A DNA stretch of 64,000 nucleotides from Malania oleifera (GCF_029873635.1 NC_080419.1:73582597-73646596), one strand, 5' to 3'; shown: positions 1-11,149, counted from the stretch's first letter. The notes: generated from the letters alone by a model not told the origin. Program-made: numbers and translations.

Positions 1-515
1 TTAGCCTGATTCCTCCAATGATCTGATATTTTTTCCCTTTTTTTTTTTTTTCTATTCTTCTCCTTTACACAATTAGTTTTGCCAAAAAATTTTGCTCATT
101 ACAATTTTTGCTCCTCAATTTTCTCCCCCTTTTGACATCAACAAAAAGGTGTATAAAAATAGTGCGTGAGTGTACATAACCTTGTGTTCTTCTTCCATTT
201 GAAATCTTAAAGTCGTAAACTTGTTCAATTAAAAAAATTTACTTCTCCCCTTTTTACATCAACCATCCCCCTTGCTAATGCATAAATCTATGTTGTGGAA
301 TGTAAATTACATTGTGAACATACATAGTATGCCAAATTGCAAAGGTTATGTGAGAATACCAAATGTTGATTAATGTGATACCAACTATTTATATCTTTTA
401 AATTGTGATACCGAATGAGAAGAAATGAGTGACATATGAAATTTTGAACAAATTGTGAATATTAAGCGACGTTGCTCCCCCCGAATTATGTTATCTAATG
501 TAATTCTATGCAACC
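1..515 (-). mobile_element. Copia-A spacer between the pol stop and the missing 3' LTR
   Basis: No credible reading frame. Pyrimidine runs at about 122-136 and 243-252 read as GGGGGAGA-like purine tracts on the minus strand. Similar C-rich runs occur downstream of pol in Copia-D (58,926-59,060), which supports the assignment. The text just before 516 joins naturally to the text after 9596 once Gypsy-1 and its duplication are removed. Confidence 0.6.
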
Positions 516-520
516 TCTCG
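516..520. repeat. Target-site duplication TCTCG, left copy
   Basis: Identical to 9592-9596 and flush against both outer LTR ends of Gypsy-1. It fixes the insertion site. Confidence 0.9.
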
Positions 521-1339
521 TGTAACGACCTGCTAAATTTTCACCCCTTTTTTTTCCCCCATAATAATAAAACAATTATCACAAAACTCAGTAGATCAAA
601 ATCCACCTGGACCCGTGGGTACCAGGGATACATCAAAATACATAACGGAAGCCTAAGCAGTAGGAAACATAAAATCAATATGTCATAAACACAAATCATT
701 CATCACAATACCAGAGTTACTACATCCACTGTATTTAAGTATATACATCCCAAAAGAAATACCCAGGGACATTTTTCACAAAAATCCCAACTATCCCTAC
801 CAAAACTTACCCTTCAAAGAGGGCAGATCAACAGAACTATATTAGCGAAGCTTTACCCGCTTTCCTATCAGGGGCTCCTGAAATGTTTATGAAATTCGGG
901 GTGAGACACCTCTCAATAAAGGAAATAAACTAACACTAGTATGTGGCAACATGACTATTTCCGTGTTCTATATAAAATCATACATAAACATATCAATATA
1001 TTGTCTATATCATATCTAGGAAATAAATATTTTCATATCATTGCAGAACTTACATGATTTTCATAAATATAATTCATCTCGTATAACATAATATGAAAAC
1101 AATCCTGGTAGATTAGCTGGTTGTTGTCATGTATTATCCCCATATAATTGGATTGTGTGGCCCGAAGGCGGGACTTGAACCAAGCTAACAAAGCCAACCA
1201 AGTTCTGATAACATATGGCATATACTGAAATTGTGATATATGGATATTTCATACAATTAATTATCAAATCATTCATATCATTTTGGATATATACGTATAT
1301 CATGAAAATCATCGGCTCGTACGCTGGTATTTCACATTT

Positions 1340-1560
1340 TACCATAGCTCGGCCCGTGCACCGACAAATCATATCCATAGCTCAGCTCGTATGTTGAAAA
1401 ATCACATCCATAGCTCGGCCCGTACGCTAGAAAATCACATCCATAGCTCAGCCCATACACTGGCAAATCATATCCATAGCTCGGCCCGTATGCCGGCAAA
1501 TCATATACATACCACAGCCTATACGCCAGCAAACATATAAAAATCTCGGCCCGTACACCG
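1340..1560 (-). repeat. 33-bp minisatellite in the left Gypsy-1 LTR
   Basis: About six degenerate units, each containing GCTCGGCCCGTACGC or a variant followed by AAATCATATCC. The period is 33 bp, so one frame stays open on the element's sense strand. The same array occurs at 8441-8640. Confidence 0.85.
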
Positions 1561-2094
1561 GTTTTTCATTATAAAAATTCATATCTTTATTATATTCCCA
1601 GAAAACAGTATTTTATATTAATTTCAACTCATGCCACACGAAACAGATTTTTCGTATATTCAACATACCATCATTTTCAGCAGTATTTCCTAAATATAAA
1701 TCATATATAAGTATATTTATTTTCCTAAAGTCAAATGTTGTAATAATATACATATTTTTCATAAAATACTAGTTAGTTTATCCCCTTACCTGATTCCTGA
1801 AAAGCCCCTAAAAGAAATACTTCTGCATCCGTAGGGTTCCCCGCTTAACACCCTGAAAATGACATTTTCCAAAACTAAAGTTTAGTATTTCTACGCATAC
1901 TACACTTCTACAACTGTCAAATAGCTAAATACTGAGTAGAAAGTCTTACCCTAGATTTGGGATGGTTTCCGCCCCGGTAAACTTGGAGAGAACTTCACTA
2001 GGAGCGTCGTGGTGGCTTCAGATCGTCGAACCGATGAGAATCTGGCCCGAGATCATAGAGAGAAGGTAGGAGGGGTGCAGAGGAGCCACGTCAC

Positions 2095-2310
2095 CTCGTC
2101 GACGAGGTCAACAGGAAATTCGTCAACGAACTCTCCCCTTTGTCGATGAAATTCAGAGTCGCCCAAAAATTCTCTCTGTATTTTCTCATCGATGATACAT
2201 ACCCTCGTCGACGAGATCCTATGTTATCCTCGTTGACGAATCCCCTGTATTCGTCAATGAGTCCTTGATTAAATTCCTCAGTTATTACTCCTAAAGTGCA
2301 ATGTCATCGA
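2095..2310. promoter_or_regulatory. CTCGTCGACGAG-type palindrome cluster, left Gypsy-1 LTR
   Basis: Seven or more copies or variants of the 12-bp palindrome CTCGTCGACGAG in about 215 bp. Several carry C-to-T or G-to-A changes, such as TCGATGA and TCAACGA. The cluster lies in the U3 part of the LTR; the TATA box it precedes in the other LTR is deleted here. Confidence 0.6.
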
Positions 2311-2396
2311 TGAACGCTCTGCTGCCTCCTTCTATTTTTGTTTCCATTTCCCTCCCTCTTTATTATTTAAATACCATTACTCTTCGGGTCATTATA

Positions 2397-2409
2397 TTCT
2401 CTCCTCCTT
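2397..2409 (-). other. Polypurine tract of Gypsy-1
   Basis: On the minus strand it reads AAGGAGGAGAGAA, directly against the 3' LTR, as expected for the plus-strand primer of reverse transcription. Confidence 0.8.
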
Positions 2410-2649
2410 ATAAAATTTCATCCTCAAAATTTACTATTCATACAACTCATCATCCATTAAAGGCAAAATGGTCTACTTATTTTATTACTTACCCTCATTT
2501 GTTGCGGAGGAATACTGTGGGTACATTTCAAGTCATGGGAGATTACATATACAAAAGAAAAATTCTCCCAAAACTAAAATGCTACACTAATTAAACCATT
2601 ACATGTACTTGCAAAAGAAATATTACCTAACTACTTACATTTTACCCGA

Positions 2650-3075
2650 TTAGACTTCTTGGAATAAGTGCGGATACTTTTGTTTCATCTGCTCCTCGGA
2701 TTCCCAAGAAGCCTCTTCAACTGTATGATTCATCCACAAAACTTTTACCTAAGGAATCTCCGTGTTACATAACTCCTGTACTTTTCTATCCAGAATTTGT
2801 ACTGGTACCTTCTCATATACCAGTGAATCACTGAACTCTAATTCACCATAACTGATGATATGAGAAGGATTTGGGATGTACTTCCTCAACATAGTAACAC
2901 GGAATACGTCGCAAATCCTAGACAACATAGGTGGCAAAGTTAGCTTATAGGTAACCAGCCCCACTTTATCTAGAATCTCAAATGGGTCAATAAACCTAGG
3001 GCTAAGTTTACCCTTCTTCCCAAATCGCATAACCCCTTTCAACGGAGCTATCTTCAAAAACACATGATTACCCAC
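2650..3075 (-). pseudogene. Gypsy-1 pol C-terminus: integrase tail and chromodomain-like segment
   Basis: The open frame from 3075 to 2749 encodes the conserved tail of plant chromovirus integrase (GKKGKLSPRFIDPFEIL..., then VTYKLTLPP, then DVFRVTMLRKY) followed by a chromodomain-like start (PVQILDRKVQ). A TAG at about 2749 breaks it. The same frame continues as VKVLWMNHTVEEASWE and ends ...YPHLF...V with a stop at 2650-2652. In related elements this domain guides integration to chromatin; here it is interrupted. Confidence 0.75.
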
Positions 3076-4089
3076 ATTAAATTCCAGATTCTTGCGGCAA
3101 TTATCAGCATAACTTTTCTGTCGGCTTTGAGCTGTACTGATTCTATCTCTGATAAGTCGAACTTTATCACATGCTTATTGTACTAGCTCTGGCCCCACTA
3201 CTCGCCACTCACCCACTTCATCCAAAAATAAAGAATAACGACATTTCCTACCATATAGAGCTTCAAATGGTGTCATGTCGATGTTGTTCTGATAACTATT
3301 ATTATACGCAAATTCTACCAATGGCACGAACTGAGTCCAACTATCCCCAAAATCCAATACACACCCTCGGAGCATATCCTCCAATATCTGTACCGTCCTC
3401 TCAATCTGCTCATCTGACTGAGGATGGAATGTCATGCTAAACGATAACTAAGACCCTAGAGCTTCCTGCAAGCTTCTCCAAAAACATAACGTAAAACGTG
3501 GGTCCTGATCTAACACAATCGATACTGGCACCCCATGAGAACAAACTATCACTTGAATGTAAATTTCTGCCAAACGGTTAAGGGAGTAGCTAATCTTGAT
3601 CGGTAAAAAGTGGGCGGTCTTAGTCAAACAGTCAACTATCACCTAAATCGCATTCAGGCCGTGTAACGCCGTCGGCAGTCTTAACACAAAATCCATAGAT
3701 ATATGATCCCACTTCCATTGAAGAATAAATAATGGCTGCAACTAACCTGCCGGCCTCTAATGCTCAGCTTTTACCTGCTGACACGTCAGACACTAAGCTA
3801 CATACTTGAAAATATCTCTCTTCATACCACTCCACCAATAAAACTCTCGTAGATCCCTGTACATTTTTTAACTGTCAGGATGAACTATATACAAGAATCT
3901 GTGAGCCTCCTCCAATATAGTCTTCCTAATGTCAGTATCAGCAGGAACGCATAATCTGGAACAGAACCGCAAAGCTCCATCGTCTGCAATAGTGAATTCC
4001 TCCCCCTGACCACTCTACACTCTGTCCATTACCTCTACTAATTCCGGGTCTTCTTTTTGGACAACTTTTATTCTTTCCTGCAGAGTAGA
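3076..4089 (-). pseudogene. Gypsy-1 integrase core (decayed)
   Basis: Open blocks at 3448-3642 and 3175-3435 carry the DDE integrase core. IVDCLTKTAHFLP holds the first Asp, LDQDPRFT the second, and FHPQSDEQIERT the Glu. Stops and frame changes separate the blocks, and the zinc-binding N-terminal part near 3780-3900 is only traceable in pieces. The domain sits after RNase H, which is gypsy order. Confidence 0.75.
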
Positions 4090-4938
4090 CTATACCACTA
4101 GGCTGGCGATACATACTAGAGGATTACTTCTAATCAATTCAATGCTAAGTCTCTCTAGATCCATCATGATCAGACGCTGGATCTCCATAGTCGTCAACGC
4201 TGATTCCCCAGACTTCCTGCTCATTGTATTAGCTACCACGTTTGCTTTCCCTAGGTGGTAACTGATAGTACAATCGAAATCCTTAATTAGCTCCAACCAC
4301 CATCTCTGCCTCATATTTAATTCCTTCTGGGTGAAGAAATACTTTAAGCTCTTGTGGTTAGAGAAAATCTCACACTGCTCACCGTACAGGTAATGCCTCC
4401 AAATTTTCAATGCGTGTTCCACTATAGCCAATTCAAGATCATGGGTAGGGTAGTTCTTTTCGTATTCTTTCAACTGTCTGGACGCATACACAACTACCCT
4501 GTCATATTGCATCAATACATAACCAAGTCCTTTCACGGACGCATCACTATAGATAGTATAACCCTTACCCCCTGATGGGATGATCAGCACGGGCTCGGTG
4601 ACTAACCTTTGCTTCAACTTTTGAAAACTCTGCTTACAACTGTCATCCCACTCAAATCTAACATTCTTCCTCGTCAGTTGTATCAAAGGCCCTGACAAAG
4701 TTGAGAATCCCTCAACGAAACGACAGTAATATCCAACTAGCCCCAAGAAACTCCTAATCTCTTGGACATTCCTCGGTCTAGCCCAATTCACAACCGCCTC
4801 AATCTTACTACAATCCACAGAAATACCATCTCCAGATATAACATGCCCCAAAAACATGATCTTCTCAATCCAAAAGTCACATTTACTGAACTTAGCGTAC
4901 AACTTCTTTCCCCAAAGCGTCTGCAGAACCTGCCTCAA
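4090..4938 (-). CDS. Gypsy-1 RT thumb and RNase H segment
   Basis: An open frame of 282 codons. It starts inside RT just after the FIDD active site and includes [14 protein letters not shown] and the [18 protein letters not shown] block that marks the gypsy RT/RNase H connection. The RNase H part has YSDAS (first Asp), Glu in the [12 protein letters not shown] block, and the [20 protein letters not shown] block, where the usual Asp of the TDH motif reads Asn (SNH). RNase H would remove template RNA during cDNA synthesis. Upstream it is joined to the RT frame by a frameshift. Confidence 0.8.
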   Translation of the reverse strand: MRQVLQTLWGKKLYAKFSKCDFWIEKIMFLGHVISGDGISVDCSKIEAVVNWARPRNVQEIRSFLGLVGYYCRFVEGFSTLSGPLIQLTRKNVRFEWDDSCKQSFQKLKQRLVTEPVLIIPSGGKGYTIYSDASVKGLGYVLMQYDRVVVYASRQLKEYEKNYPTHDLELAIVEHALKIWRHYLYGEQCEIFSNHKSLKYFFTQKELNMRQRWWLELIKDFDCTISYHLGKANVVANTMSRKSGESALTTMEIQRLIMMDLERLSIELIRSNPLVCIASLVV

Positions 4939-5723
4939 GTGCGTCTCATGCTCCTCATGGCTCCTCGAATAGACCAGTACATCATCAATAAAAACAACAA
5001 TGAACTGGTCTAGTATTGATGGAAGACCCTGTTCATCAAGTCCATAAATACCATGGGAGCATTCGTCAAACCAAATGGCATAACAAAAAACTCATAATGC
5101 CCGTACTTGGTCCTAAAGGTCGTCTTTGAGACGTCTTCTGCTTTAACTTTTACCTGATGATAACCAGATCTAAGGTCAATCTTCGAATACACTCGTGTAT
5201 CCTGGAGCTGGTTAAACAAATCGCCGATACAGAGTAGAGGATACTTGTTCTTGATTGTCACTTTATTAATCTCCCTATAGTCTATACACGTCCTCATAGA
5301 CCCGTCTTTCTTCTTCACAAATAAAACTGGAGCTCCCCACGGAGATACACTAGGCCGTATGAAGCCCTTATCAAGCAGATCTTGCAACTGATCCTTCAAT
5401 TCTGCTAATTCTGCTAGTGCCATTCGGTAAGGTACTTTGGAAATCGGCGCTGTACCTAGAAGTAGATCAATAGGAAAATCTACCTCACGATTAAGTGGCA
5501 AGCCTGGTAACTCATCTGGAAAAACTTTTGCAAATTCCTTTACTACAGACATGCTAGCAAGTTTTAATTCATTCTCTGACATTTCCTTCACAACTGCCAC
5601 AAACCCTTGACAACCACTCAACAGTAGTCTCCTAACCTGGATAGCTGAAACTAGCTGAGGCGGGGATTGCACCTGCAATCCTACAAACCTGAATTTTACT
5701 TTCCCCGGAGATCTGAATATCAC
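4939..5723 (-). pseudogene. Gypsy-1 reverse transcriptase, one-base frameshift before the active site
   Basis: The 237-codon frame 5010-5723 contains [72 protein letters not shown] and [10 protein letters not shown], the standard fingers and palm motifs of chromovirus RT. It stops at about 5010. The active-site motif FIDD is read in the next frame at about 4983-4994, so one base has been lost close to 5013. Polymerase function is therefore broken although the motifs remain. Confidence 0.85.
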
Positions 5724-5726
5724 TTC

Positions 5727-6128
5727 TCATGCTTGGAAATTTATGTTGGCAAAATTAGCTGCTAGCCAATCCATGCCAAATATAACATTAAACCCATGCA
5801 TGTCCAACACTATCAAATCAGTAGATAAAGTCTTCCCTTGGATATCAACTAGACAACCTCGGAGCACCCTACTACACCTCACTGCTGACCTAGTCGGTGT
5901 AGATACCCACAATTCAGTATTCAACAACTGTGTTTCTGCCCCACATAGTCTAGTGCACCCTGAAGACACAAATGAGTGTGTAGCACCTGAATCAAACAAT
6001 GCAATAACTTTAAAAGAAAGCATAACAACCATACCTGTGACCACGTCACCTACGGTCTTAGCCTCACCTAGCGTCAGAGTAAACACCCTGGCTGGAGCCA
6101 TATTCCTCTGTTGGCCCCTACGTGGCAC
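5727..6128 (-). CDS. Gypsy-1 aspartic protease segment
   Basis: An open frame of 133 codons. ALFDSGATHSFVS holds the retropepsin Asp-Ser-Gly catalytic triad, and GFNVIFGMDWLA is the typical plant gypsy block that follows. It would process the Gag-Pol polyprotein. It is almost in line with RT, which begins just downstream. Confidence 0.85.
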   Translation of the reverse strand: MPRRGQQRNMAPARVFTLTLGEAKTVGDVVTGMVVMLSFKVIALFDSGATHSFVSSGCTRLCGAETQLLNTELWVSTPTRSAVRCSRVLRGCLVDIQGKTLSTDLIVLDMHGFNVIFGMDWLAANFANINFQA

Positions 6129-7118
6129 CTGATAACCTCCCCGGTATAGTCTAGGAGCTGGAGCTGCATCTGGTGGGGTAGGATAGTCTCACACCATATG
6201 CCCCGGTCTACCGCAGCGGTAGCAGATAACTACACCTACTCAACACTCTCCCTAGTGTCTCCTACCACAAGTTTGACAGACTGGAGGACCCTGCACTGCC
6301 TGAACCTCACAACCTCCAGTATCCTACCTCCACCCTATGCCATGATTACCTCTCCTCCACTGGTTCTTTCTAGGACCTTGTTGGTAGCCCGTAGATGTAG
6401 ATCTCTTCCTCTAACTTTGCTCCTCTACATCCAAACGCTCACCAATCTCCGCCAAGGCTGCTCTATCGACTAGCTCAGCAAAATCCTAGATCCGCAGCAC
6501 CACCACCTACTTGAATATACTCTGCCTCAAGCCTCTCTCAAACTACCTCGCCTTCTTCACTTCATCAGGAACAATATATGAGGCAAAACAAGAGAGCTCA
6601 ATGAAACGCGCCGCATACTGCTAGACGGATAGCTGTCCCTGCTTCAGACTCAGGAATTCTTCTACTTTAGCCTCTTTGACAGTAGATGGAAAATATCTAT
6701 CGAAGAACAATTCTTGAATCGATCCCAAGTCATGGCTATCAGAGTCGCCCTCTGATGCTCCAGCAGTCTCACAGTAGTCCACCACCTCTCGACCTCTCCC
6801 GTTAATCTATAGGTGGCAAAGAGGACCCTCTGTTCCTCAGTACACTGCCAAGACTTTCTTAGTCTTCTACATCCAATTCTCAGCGGCTGCATAAGCGACT
6901 CCTCCTGAAAAGGTCGAAGGATTCATCTTCGTGAACTTCTCGATAGTGCACCCATGGCCAACTAATGGACCACCCTGCTCCCTCAAACTCCTAGCAATCT
7001 CAGTCATAACCTGTTGAGCCATGCTATGTAATACCACGTCAGAGTCGGTCCCAACTACACTTGATTGCCCTGCTCCATCACTGCCACTCGCATGAGCACT
7101 ACTTCCTCCTGGATCCAT
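6129..7118 (-). pseudogene. Gypsy-1 gag (decayed)
   Basis: It starts with MDPGGSSAHASGSDGAG at 7118, then FTKMNPSTFSGG (residues about 60-75), typical of plant chromovirus Gag. The frame then breaks; 6662-6892 gives the capsid block ATYRLTGEVERWW. A CCHC zinc knuckle, CYRCGRPGHM, is readable near 6195-6235 and is followed by a stop. Gag would form the particle and bind RNA. Confidence 0.75.
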
Positions 7119-7403
7119 CCTGAAAACAAAAAACGCAACTTAGAAATTCTATCCTTATAATTTACCTACCTAACCTCACAATTTTTCTTAACATTCCTAA
7201 CTTATTTCTAATCCCCAGTTCTACCTTCTAGGAGCACAACCCGACAATAGCTTACTATGGTTTTCCTGAAATTGTCACCCTAAGAAAACACAAAAACTAC
7301 CACAGAAGTCTTGCCTCTAGACTGTAGAACAACCTTAAATCATTTCCTATACTCTGGTATCGTTTCCGCTGCATTCTAAAGTGTACGGAACCTAGCAACC
7401 TAG

Positions 7404-7415
7404 GCTTTGATACCA
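7404..7415 (-). other. Gypsy-1 primer-binding site (initiator Met tRNA type)
   Basis: The minus strand reads TGGTATCAAAGC, three bases after the 5' LTR end. It differs by one base from the common plant iMet-tRNA site TGGTATCAGAGC. Confidence 0.8.
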
Positions 7416-8440
7416 AACTGTAACGACTTACTAAATTTTCACCCTTTTTCCCCCCTCCCCATAATAATAAAATCATTATAAAAAAACTCAGCAGATCAAA
7501 ATCCACCTAGACCCGTGGATACCAGGGATACATCAAAACAAATAACGGAAGCCTAAGCAGCAAGAAACATAAAATCAATATATCATAAACACAAACCATT
7601 CATCACAATACTAGAGTTTCTACATCCACTGTATTTAAGTATATACATCCCAAAAGAAATACCTACGGACATTTTTCACAGAAATCCCAACTGTTCCCAC
7701 CAAAACTTACCCTTCAGAGAGGGTAGATCAATAGAACTATATTAGCGAAGCTTTACCCAATCTCCAATCAGGGTCTCCTGAAATGTTTATGAAATTCGGG
7801 GTGAGACACCTCTCAGTAAGGGAAATAAACTAACACTAGTGTGTGACATCATGAGTATTTCCATGTTCTATATAAAATCATACATAAACATATCAGTATA
7901 TCTGTCTGTATCATATCTGGGAAACATATATTTTCAAATCATTGCAGAACATACATGATTTTCATAAATATAATTCATCTCATATAACATAATATGAAAA
8001 CAATCCTGGTAGGTTAGCTGGCTGTTGTCATGTATTACCCCCACATGACTAGGTTGTGTGGCTCGAAAGTGGGGCCTGACAATGGTTGGCCGACCAGTAC
8101 CAAGTCAAAAGTATAGTCGGTAAGTCCAATGGGTCTGCCAGACCTGGTTCGTACACCAGGGGCACTCACACACTTCTTAAAAACCACATCGACCATTCAA
8201 TCTCACACCACTCTGTACAACGGCGTTAACACAAATATCATAATAAATCATGAACACATAGCATCGGTACCATGCAAGTGCTAGCTTAAACCAAGCCAAC
8301 CAGGTTATGATAACATATACCATATACTAAAACTGTGATACATAGATATTTTATACCATTAATTATCAAATCATTCATATCATTTTCCATATATACGTAT
8401 ATCATGAAAATCATAGGTCCGTACGCTGGTATTTCACATT

Positions 8441-8640
8441 TTACTATAGCTCGGCCCATACGCCGGCAAATCATATCCATAACTCAGCCTGTACGCTTGC
8501 AAATCACATCCATAACTCGGCCCGTACGCCGGCAAATCACATCCATAGCTCAGCCCGTATGCTGGCAAATCATATCCATAGCTTGGCCCATACGCTGACA
8601 AATCATATACATAACACGGCCCGTACGCTAGTTTTCCATT
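8441..8640 (-). repeat. 33-bp minisatellite in the right Gypsy-1 LTR
   Basis: Six units of 33 bp. On the minus strand a frame of 72 codons (8434-8652) encodes an 11-residue repeat of the form SYGYDLPAYGP. The left LTR keeps the same repeat in a 66-codon frame (1332-1532). I do not claim the peptide is made. Confidence 0.85.
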
Positions 8641-9170
8641 ATAAAAATTCATATCTTTATTATATTCCCAAAAAACAGTATTTCATATTAATTTCAACTC
8701 ATGCCACACGAAACAGGTTTTTCGTATATTCAACATACTATCATTTTCAGCAGTATTTCTGAAATATAAATCATATATAACTATATTTATTTTCCTAAAG
8801 TCAAATGTTGTAATAATATACATATTTTTCATAAAATACTAGCTTAATTTATCCCCTTACCTAATTCTTGAAAAGCCCCTAAAAGAAATACTCCTGCACC
8901 CGCAGGGTTCCCTGCTCAACATCCTAAAAATGACATTTCTCATAACTAAAGTTCAGTATTTCTATGCATACTACACTTTCTACAACTGTCAAATAGCCAA
9001 ATATTGAGTAGAAAGTCTTACCCTGGATTTGGGATGGTTTCCAACTTAGCCCCACCGACAATCCACCCCTGTAAACTTGGAGAGAATTTCGCCAGGAGCG
9101 TCGTGGTGGCTTCAGATCGTTGAACCTGCGAGAATCCGGCCTGAGATCGTATAGAGAAGGTAGGAGGGCC

Positions 9171-9175
<5 letters not shown>

Positions 9176-9231
<56 letters not shown>
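9176..9231. repeat. (GA)n microsatellite
   Basis: An uninterrupted GA run of about 56 bp just downstream of the LTR TATA box in the sense direction. It is absent from the partner LTR. Confidence 0.95.
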
Positions 9232-9233
<2 letters not shown>

Positions 9234-9271
9234 GTTAGCGCAAGATTTCATCCAAAAATGAAAGTTAGCCC

Positions 9272-9279
9272 TACTTATA
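9272..9279 (-). promoter_or_regulatory. TATA-like box of the Gypsy-1 5' LTR
   Basis: The minus strand reads TATAAGTA, right beside the palindrome cluster at 9291-9500. In the gypsy solo LTRs a TATAAATA occupies the same place (48,447; 60,602; 63,240). Confidence 0.55.
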
Positions 9280-9290
9280 CATTGACTTTT

Positions 9291-9500
9291 GTCGACGAGC
9301 CACGTCACCTCATCGACGAGGTCAACAGGAAATTCATCGACGAACTCTCCCCTTCGTCGACGAAATTCAGAGTCGCCCCAAAATTCTTTTAGTATTTTCT
9401 CATCGACGAGATCCTGTGTTATCCTCGTCGACGAATCTCCTGTATTCGTCGATGAGTCCTTGATTAAATTCCTTAGTTATTACTCCCAAAGTGTAATGTT
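9291..9500. promoter_or_regulatory. CTCGTCGACGAG-type palindrome cluster, right Gypsy-1 LTR
   Basis: About eight copies or near-copies of the SalI-core palindrome (GTCGAC flanked by CGT/ACG arms) in about 210 bp. It also has CCACGTCACC, which contains an ACGT core like plant bZIP sites. It lies immediately upstream of the TATA-like box. Confidence 0.6.
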
Positions 9501-9596
9501 GTCAACGAATGCTCTACTGCCTCCTTCTGTTTCTGTTTCCATTTCCCTCCTTCTTTATTATTTAAATACCATTATTCTTCGGGTCATTACATCTCG

Positions 9597-10082
9597 ACTA
9601 TGCATCAAGCCTAATTTTCGCCTAATTTGGATAAACCTATCCTCCACAAATGGTTTGGTGAATATATCTTCCCATTGTTCATCCATGGATACAAACTCAA
9701 GTGTCACATCTCCTTTTTGCACATGATCACGAAGAAAATGATGTATTATCTTTATATGTTTAGTTCATGAGTGTAATATAGGATTCTTTGAGATGTTTAT
9801 TACACTTATATTATCGCATCTTATAGGAATTGTTTCATAGTTTAATCCAAAGTCCTTTAGTTGTTGCTTCATGTATAGCATTTGAGCACAACAACTACCT
9901 GCTACTATGTATTACGCCTCAGCTGTGGAAAGAGTTACTGAATTTTGTTTCTTGAAAAACCAAGAGACTAAGGAATGTCCTTAAAAATGACAAGTAACAC
10001 TTGTGCTCTTCCTATCCACTTTGCTACATGCAAAAACAGCATCTGAATAGCTGATAATCTCAAAAGATGTGTACTTAGGATA
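9597..10082 (-). pseudogene. Copia-A RNase H C-terminal part (decayed)
   Basis: Aligned by eye with the intact Copia-D frame at 59,446-60,000. The same order is seen: terminal GLMH-like block, ADIFTK region, CDN motif and the serine-rich SWFFKKQNS region. Stops are scattered through it. The pol stop falls right at the Gypsy-1 insertion site. Confidence 0.7.
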
Positions 10083-11149
10083 CTATAATCCAATTTCCAC
10101 GGTTCCTATTAAGTATCTAAGTATTCGTTTAACAACTAGCAAATGTGACTCTTCTGGTGCAAACTGAAATCTTGCGCACAAACATACGCTAAACATTATG
10201 TCAGGTCTGCTAGCAGTCAGATTAAGTAAGCTACCTATCATTCCATGATAAAGCTTGACATCTATCGGTATACCTTGTTCATCTTTGTCTAATTTCAATG
10301 AAGCGCTCACAGGTGTACTTAGTATTTTTCCATCTTCCATATTAAACTTTTTGAGTAGATCTCTAATATACTTCGATTGATTTATGAATATTCCATGTTT
10401 TTCTTGTTTGATCTGAAGTCCTAGGAAGAAATTTAGTTCACTCATCATGCTCATCTCAAATTCTTTGCATAGTATTGGCAAATTCATTACACAATTCTTT
10501 ATTCGTGGCTCCAAATATGATGTCATCTACACAAAATTGGACTAGGAGAATGTCATATTTCCTAGTCTTTATGAACAAAGTTGTATCTATCTTTCCTCTG
10601 ATAAATCCTTTCTCTAGTAGAAATCTGCTTAGCCTTTCATACCAAGCTCTTATGAGCTTGCTTTAAACCGTACATGGCTTTTGTTAGTCTATAAACGTGA
10701 TTTGGATTCTTATGGTTTTCAAAGCCTGCGGGTTATTCTACATACACTTCTTCACTTATGTAGTCATTTAAAAATGTGCTTTTGACATCCATTTTATATA
10801 GTTTGAAATCCTTAAAACGTGCATATGCTAAAAGCATTCGAATGGCTTCCATTCTAGCTACAAGTGCAAAAGTTTCTTCAAAATTTATACCTTCTACCTA
10901 GTTATATCCCTGAGCTACTAGTCAAGCCTTATTTCTCACAACTATACCATGTTCATTTTTTTTATTCTTATATATCCATTTTGTTCCAATGATTGACTTA
11001 TCCTTAGGTCTAGGAACTAATGTCCATACTTTGTTTCTCTCAAACTGGTTTAGCTTTTCTTGCATGGACAACACCCATGATTCATCCTCTATAGTTTCAC
11101 TCACATTCTTAGGTTCTTCTTGAGATAGAAATGCAAAATGACTAATCAT
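10083..11149 (-). pseudogene. Copia-A reverse transcriptase (decayed)
   Basis: The start of RT is open at 10,922-11,149 (SWVLSMQEKLNQFERNKVW, LVPRPKDKSIIGTKWIYKNK). The end is open at 10,083-10,526 (MSELNFFLGLQIKQ, SKYIRDLLKKFNM, YHGMIGSLLNLTASRPDIMF). Between them stops break the frame. The active-site motif at about 10,520-10,535 reads CVDD where copia elements have YVDD. Confidence 0.8.

Larger units (their letters stand above)
521..2396 (-). repeat. Gypsy-1 3' LTR (left in window)
   Basis: Starts TGTAACGACC and ends CATTATA (the final CA of the right copy is changed to TA). It is 1,876 bp, about 300 bp shorter than its partner at 7419-9591. Two deletions explain most of the gap: about 207 bp missing at about 1176, relative to 8078-8284, and about 110 bp missing near 2085-2094, which removed the GA repeat and the TATA box present at 9272-9279. 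It holds a 33-bp minisatellite (1340-1560) and a cluster of GTCGAC-centred palindromes (2095-2310). Confidence 0.9.
521..9591 (-). mobile_element. Gypsy-1: complete Ty3/gypsy chromovirus (Tekay/Del-like)
   Basis: A full-length element of 9,071 bp bounded by TG...CA LTRs (521-2396 and 7419-9591) and a perfect 5-bp target duplication TCTCG (516-520 and 9592-9596). On the minus strand the order is PBS, gag, protease, RT, RNase H, integrase, chromodomain-like end, purine tract. RT-before-integrase order defines gypsy; the C-terminal domain and gag start motif match plant chromoviruses of the Tekay/Del type (inference). It inserted into the last codons of the Copia-A pol gene. Frameshifts and stops in RT, integrase and gag, and deletions in the 3' LTR, show it is inactive. 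Confidence 0.93.
7419..9591 (-). repeat. Gypsy-1 5' LTR (right in window)
   Basis: TGTAACGAC...GTCATTACA, 2,173 bp. In the sense direction it has a palindrome cluster (9500-9295), a TATA-like box (9279-9272), a (GA)n tract, then a long R/U5. R/U5 includes a 33-bp minisatellite and a block at about 8040-8290 (beginning GGTTGTGTGGC on the + strand) that recurs in the other gypsy LTRs near 49,240-49,510, 62,030-62,240 and 63,760-63,910. Confidence 0.9.

Noticed and set aside
5743..6132. Plus-strand 129-codon frame opposite the Gypsy-1 protease
   Set aside because: Shadow of the protease frame; no motif of its own.
9120..9392. Frames through the GA run encoding Arg-Glu or Leu-Ser repeats
   Set aside because: They are microsatellite translations inside an LTR.
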